Assembly (NCBI GenBank): GCA_023397905.1
Contig: JAEWSZ010000142.1
Coordinates: 1 to 17,040 of the forward strand
Source: Bacillota bacterium
GTDB taxonomy: Bacteria; Bacillota; Clostridia; Acetivibrionales; DSM-1351
Direction: 5' to 3'
DNA: 17,040 nucleotides
Positions 15,431 to 17,040 of this stretch are shown here, one piece after another. The position numbers and the translations under genes were made by a program. Under the pieces are notes generated by a model, which made no database searches, had not been told where the DNA came from, and saw nothing but the letters and a program-made list of their open reading frames with translations. The first letter of the stretch is position 1. Each line of letters begins with the position of its first letter.

Positions 15431-16963
15431 TTGAATATTCATAATAAATATAATAATAACCGCAAATCAAAATGGTTTGTTCTTATTTCCACCTGTCTTG
15501 GCCTTTTAATCCTTAATATTGACCTATTTATTGTAAACGTGGCATTGCCGGTAATAAGCAATAATTTTCACACCTCCTTAAGCCTGGCCTCGTGGACAAT
15601 ATCCGCCTATGCGCTTATGCTGGGTGTATTTCCGGCCGGCATGGGCCGGATCGGGGATATTCTGGGTCAAAAAAAATTATACATAACAGGGCTTGTAATT
15701 TTTACGCTTTCCTCTCTTGCCTGCGGATTGGCGGGTAATATTGCCCAGCTCATTTTTTTCAGAGTCATACAGGGCATCGGCGCCGCGGTTTTAACTCCCG
15801 GAACTCTTTCAATCCTTGTAAACGCATTTCCTCAAAAGCAGAGGGGACTGGCAATCGGACTAAATGGCGGCATCGGCGGCTTAGGCCTGGTAGCCGGGCC
15901 GGTTCTGGGCGGTTTGCTCATAAGAGGGGAGAATTGGAGATGGATATTTTTCATAAATATCCCGTTGGGAATAGTGGCCCTGCTGTTAACCTGCCTGTAT
16001 GTGGAGGAATTTTATGATGAAAATGCCTCAAGAAACATTGACTGGCTTGGTCTGGCATGCCTGTGCCTGGGATTATTCTCCATCCTGTTTGCATTTACAA
16101 AAGCCGGAAACCATGGCTTTGACCGGTACAGCATATTATATTTACTGGCCGGGGCGGCACTCCTATGCCTGTTTGTATTTGCAGAGGGCCGGATACAAAA
16201 TCCTCTTGTTGAACTGTCGCTGTTCAGAATTCCCGGTTTTATTATGCCCTGCATTACTTTATTCCTGTTTTCGGCCTCACTCTATGGCTCTCAACCCTAT
16301 TGGAGCCTGTTTATGCAGAATTATTGGGGATTTACGCCTTTGCAGGGAGGGCTTGCCTTTGTACCTGCCACAACTCTGGTGGTACTTTTAACTCCTTTCG
16401 GAGGGATTATCAGCCAGAAAAGCGGAGAAGGACTGCGCTACATTACAATGACTGCAATTTTGTTAGTGGGAGTGAGTTTTGTGTATGCGGCAGGTATTCA
16501 CGGGCAAAGTGCTTATGCAAGCCGGCTGCTTCCGGCACTTTTAATCCGGAGCGCCGGCATTCCCATAGTACTGTCCTCCACCGCCTTTTCCGTAATGAAT
16601 TCTGTTTCTTCGGAAAGGGCAGGGATAGCCTCCGGCGTTCTCAATATGTTCAAGAACACCGGTACCGCCATGGGAGTGGCCATACTCGGCCAGCTTTACA
16701 TGCACGATGTAAATAATATTGTGCCAAAGCTTGCGCCGGAAATTTCCCTGAACAAATTGGCTGAAATAGAAAATCTGGCTTCAAAATTTATTCCGGCAGC
16801 AGATGAATTTTTAAAGCCAACTACAGTAGCCGCCATTTTATCCGGCTTCAGGCACATGTCCGTAATCTGTGCCCTGGCGTGCTTTCCTGCGCTGATATCC
16901 GCAATTTTAATCAAAAGCCGGCTTTCAGACAACCCTGCGGAAATTAAAAACGTCAATGAATAA
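15431..16963 (+). CDS. DHA2-family (14-TM) MFS drug/solute exporter
   Basis: This 510-residue membrane transporter belongs to the EmrB/QacA group. Seen are motif D1-like NIDLFIVNVALPVI (29-42), motif A GRIGDILGQKK (72-82), motif B RVIQGIGAAVLTPG (111-124), motif C within GGIGGLGLVAGPVLGG (146-161), and ENWRWIFFINIPLG at the sixth-helix boundary. Length and about 14 hydrophobic segments fit proton-driven export. The start is TTG at 15431, supported by GGAAGGAG 8 nt upstream, with no ATG nearby in frame. It follows the cupin gene by 136 bp, so it may have its own promoter. Substrate is unknown; association with a MocR regulator and a cupin suggests export of a small metabolite or toxicant. Confidence 0.93.
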   Translation: MNIHNKYNNNRKSKWFVLISTCLGLLILNIDLFIVNVALPVISNNFHTSLSLASWTISAYALMLGVFPAGMGRIGDILGQKKLYITGLVIFTLSSLACGLAGNIAQLIFFRVIQGIGAAVLTPGTLSILVNAFPQKQRGLAIGLNGGIGGLGLVAGPVLGGLLIRGENWRWIFFINIPLGIVALLLTCLYVEEFYDENASRNIDWLGLACLCLGLFSILFAFTKAGNHGFDRYSILYLLAGAALLCLFVFAEGRIQNPLVELSLFRIPGFIMPCITLFLFSASLYGSQPYWSLFMQNYWGFTPLQGGLAFVPATTLVVLLTPFGGIISQKSGEGLRYITMTAILLVGVSFVYAAGIHGQSAYASRLLPALLIRSAGIPIVLSSTAFSVMNSVSSERAGIASGVLNMFKNTGTAMGVAILGQLYMHDVNNIVPKLAPEISLNKLAEIENLASKFIPAADEFLKPTTVAAILSGFRHMSVICALACFPALISAILIKSRLSDNPAEIKNVNE

Positions 16964-17040
16964 AATATTTACACCTTCCGGCTTCAATCTGCCTGAGCTT
17001 TTTTCAGCGCATTGGAATGCTGTATGTGTATGCCTATATG
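16964..17040. other. Window end, no gene seen
   Basis: These 77 bp after the MFS stop contain a short GGCT...AGC pairing followed by TTTTTT near 16998-17006, at best a weak terminator. No coding start was recognised. Confidence 0.3.

Noticed and set aside
1..17040. CRISPR array, transposon, prophage or tRNA-associated insertion
   Set aside because: No spaced repeat array, transposase or integrase motif, terminal inverted repeats or tRNA-like sequence was seen.

Overview
The window looks like a chromosomal segment from a low-to-moderate-GC Firmicute, most likely a Clostridia member. The reasons are the strong AGGAGG-type ribosome binding sites, the use of GTG and TTG starts, a YesM/YesN-type two-component pair beside a CUT1 sugar ABC transporter, a CsoR-type copper operon, and a sigma-D-like promoter. 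This is inference from gene style. No rRNA or tRNA gene, mobile element or CRISPR array was seen.

Region 1 (1-7952, all minus strand) is a carbohydrate-use locus. In transcription order it holds a membrane sensor kinase, an AraC-type response regulator, a lipoprotein sugar-binding protein, two membrane permeases and a cytoplasmic GH29 alpha-L-fucosidase-type enzyme that runs off the left edge. The simplest reading is that the kinase senses an extracellular sugar, the regulator switches on the transporter, and the imported fucosylated oligosaccharide is cleaved inside the cell. No transport ATPase is encoded here, so a shared MsmX-type ATPase elsewhere is expected. A long hairpin separates the regulator gene from the transporter operon, and a second stem-loop separates the binding-protein gene from the permeases.

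Region 2 (8124-10119, minus strand) holds an unrecognised 359-residue protein built around two copies of a ~63-residue repeat and preceded by a sigma-D (motility) type promoter, then a nitrilase-superfamily amidohydrolase.

Region 3 (10171-13151, minus strand) is a copper-resistance operon, copA-copZ-csoR. It is driven by a near-consensus promoter with a CsoR-type operator just downstream of the start point. The nitrilase gene follows csoR by 51 bp and may be read through from it.

Region 4 (13225-16963, plus strand) is divergent from the copper operon. It holds a MocR-type regulator (GntR helix-turn-helix fused to an aminotransferase-like domain), a small cupin, and a 14-TM DHA2-type MFS exporter. 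A pair of perfect 10-bp direct repeats lies between the MocR gene and the cupin gene and is a candidate MocR site. The last 77 bp hold no recognisable gene.

The least-described items are the duplicated-domain protein with its motility-type promoter, and the MocR-cupin-MFS module.
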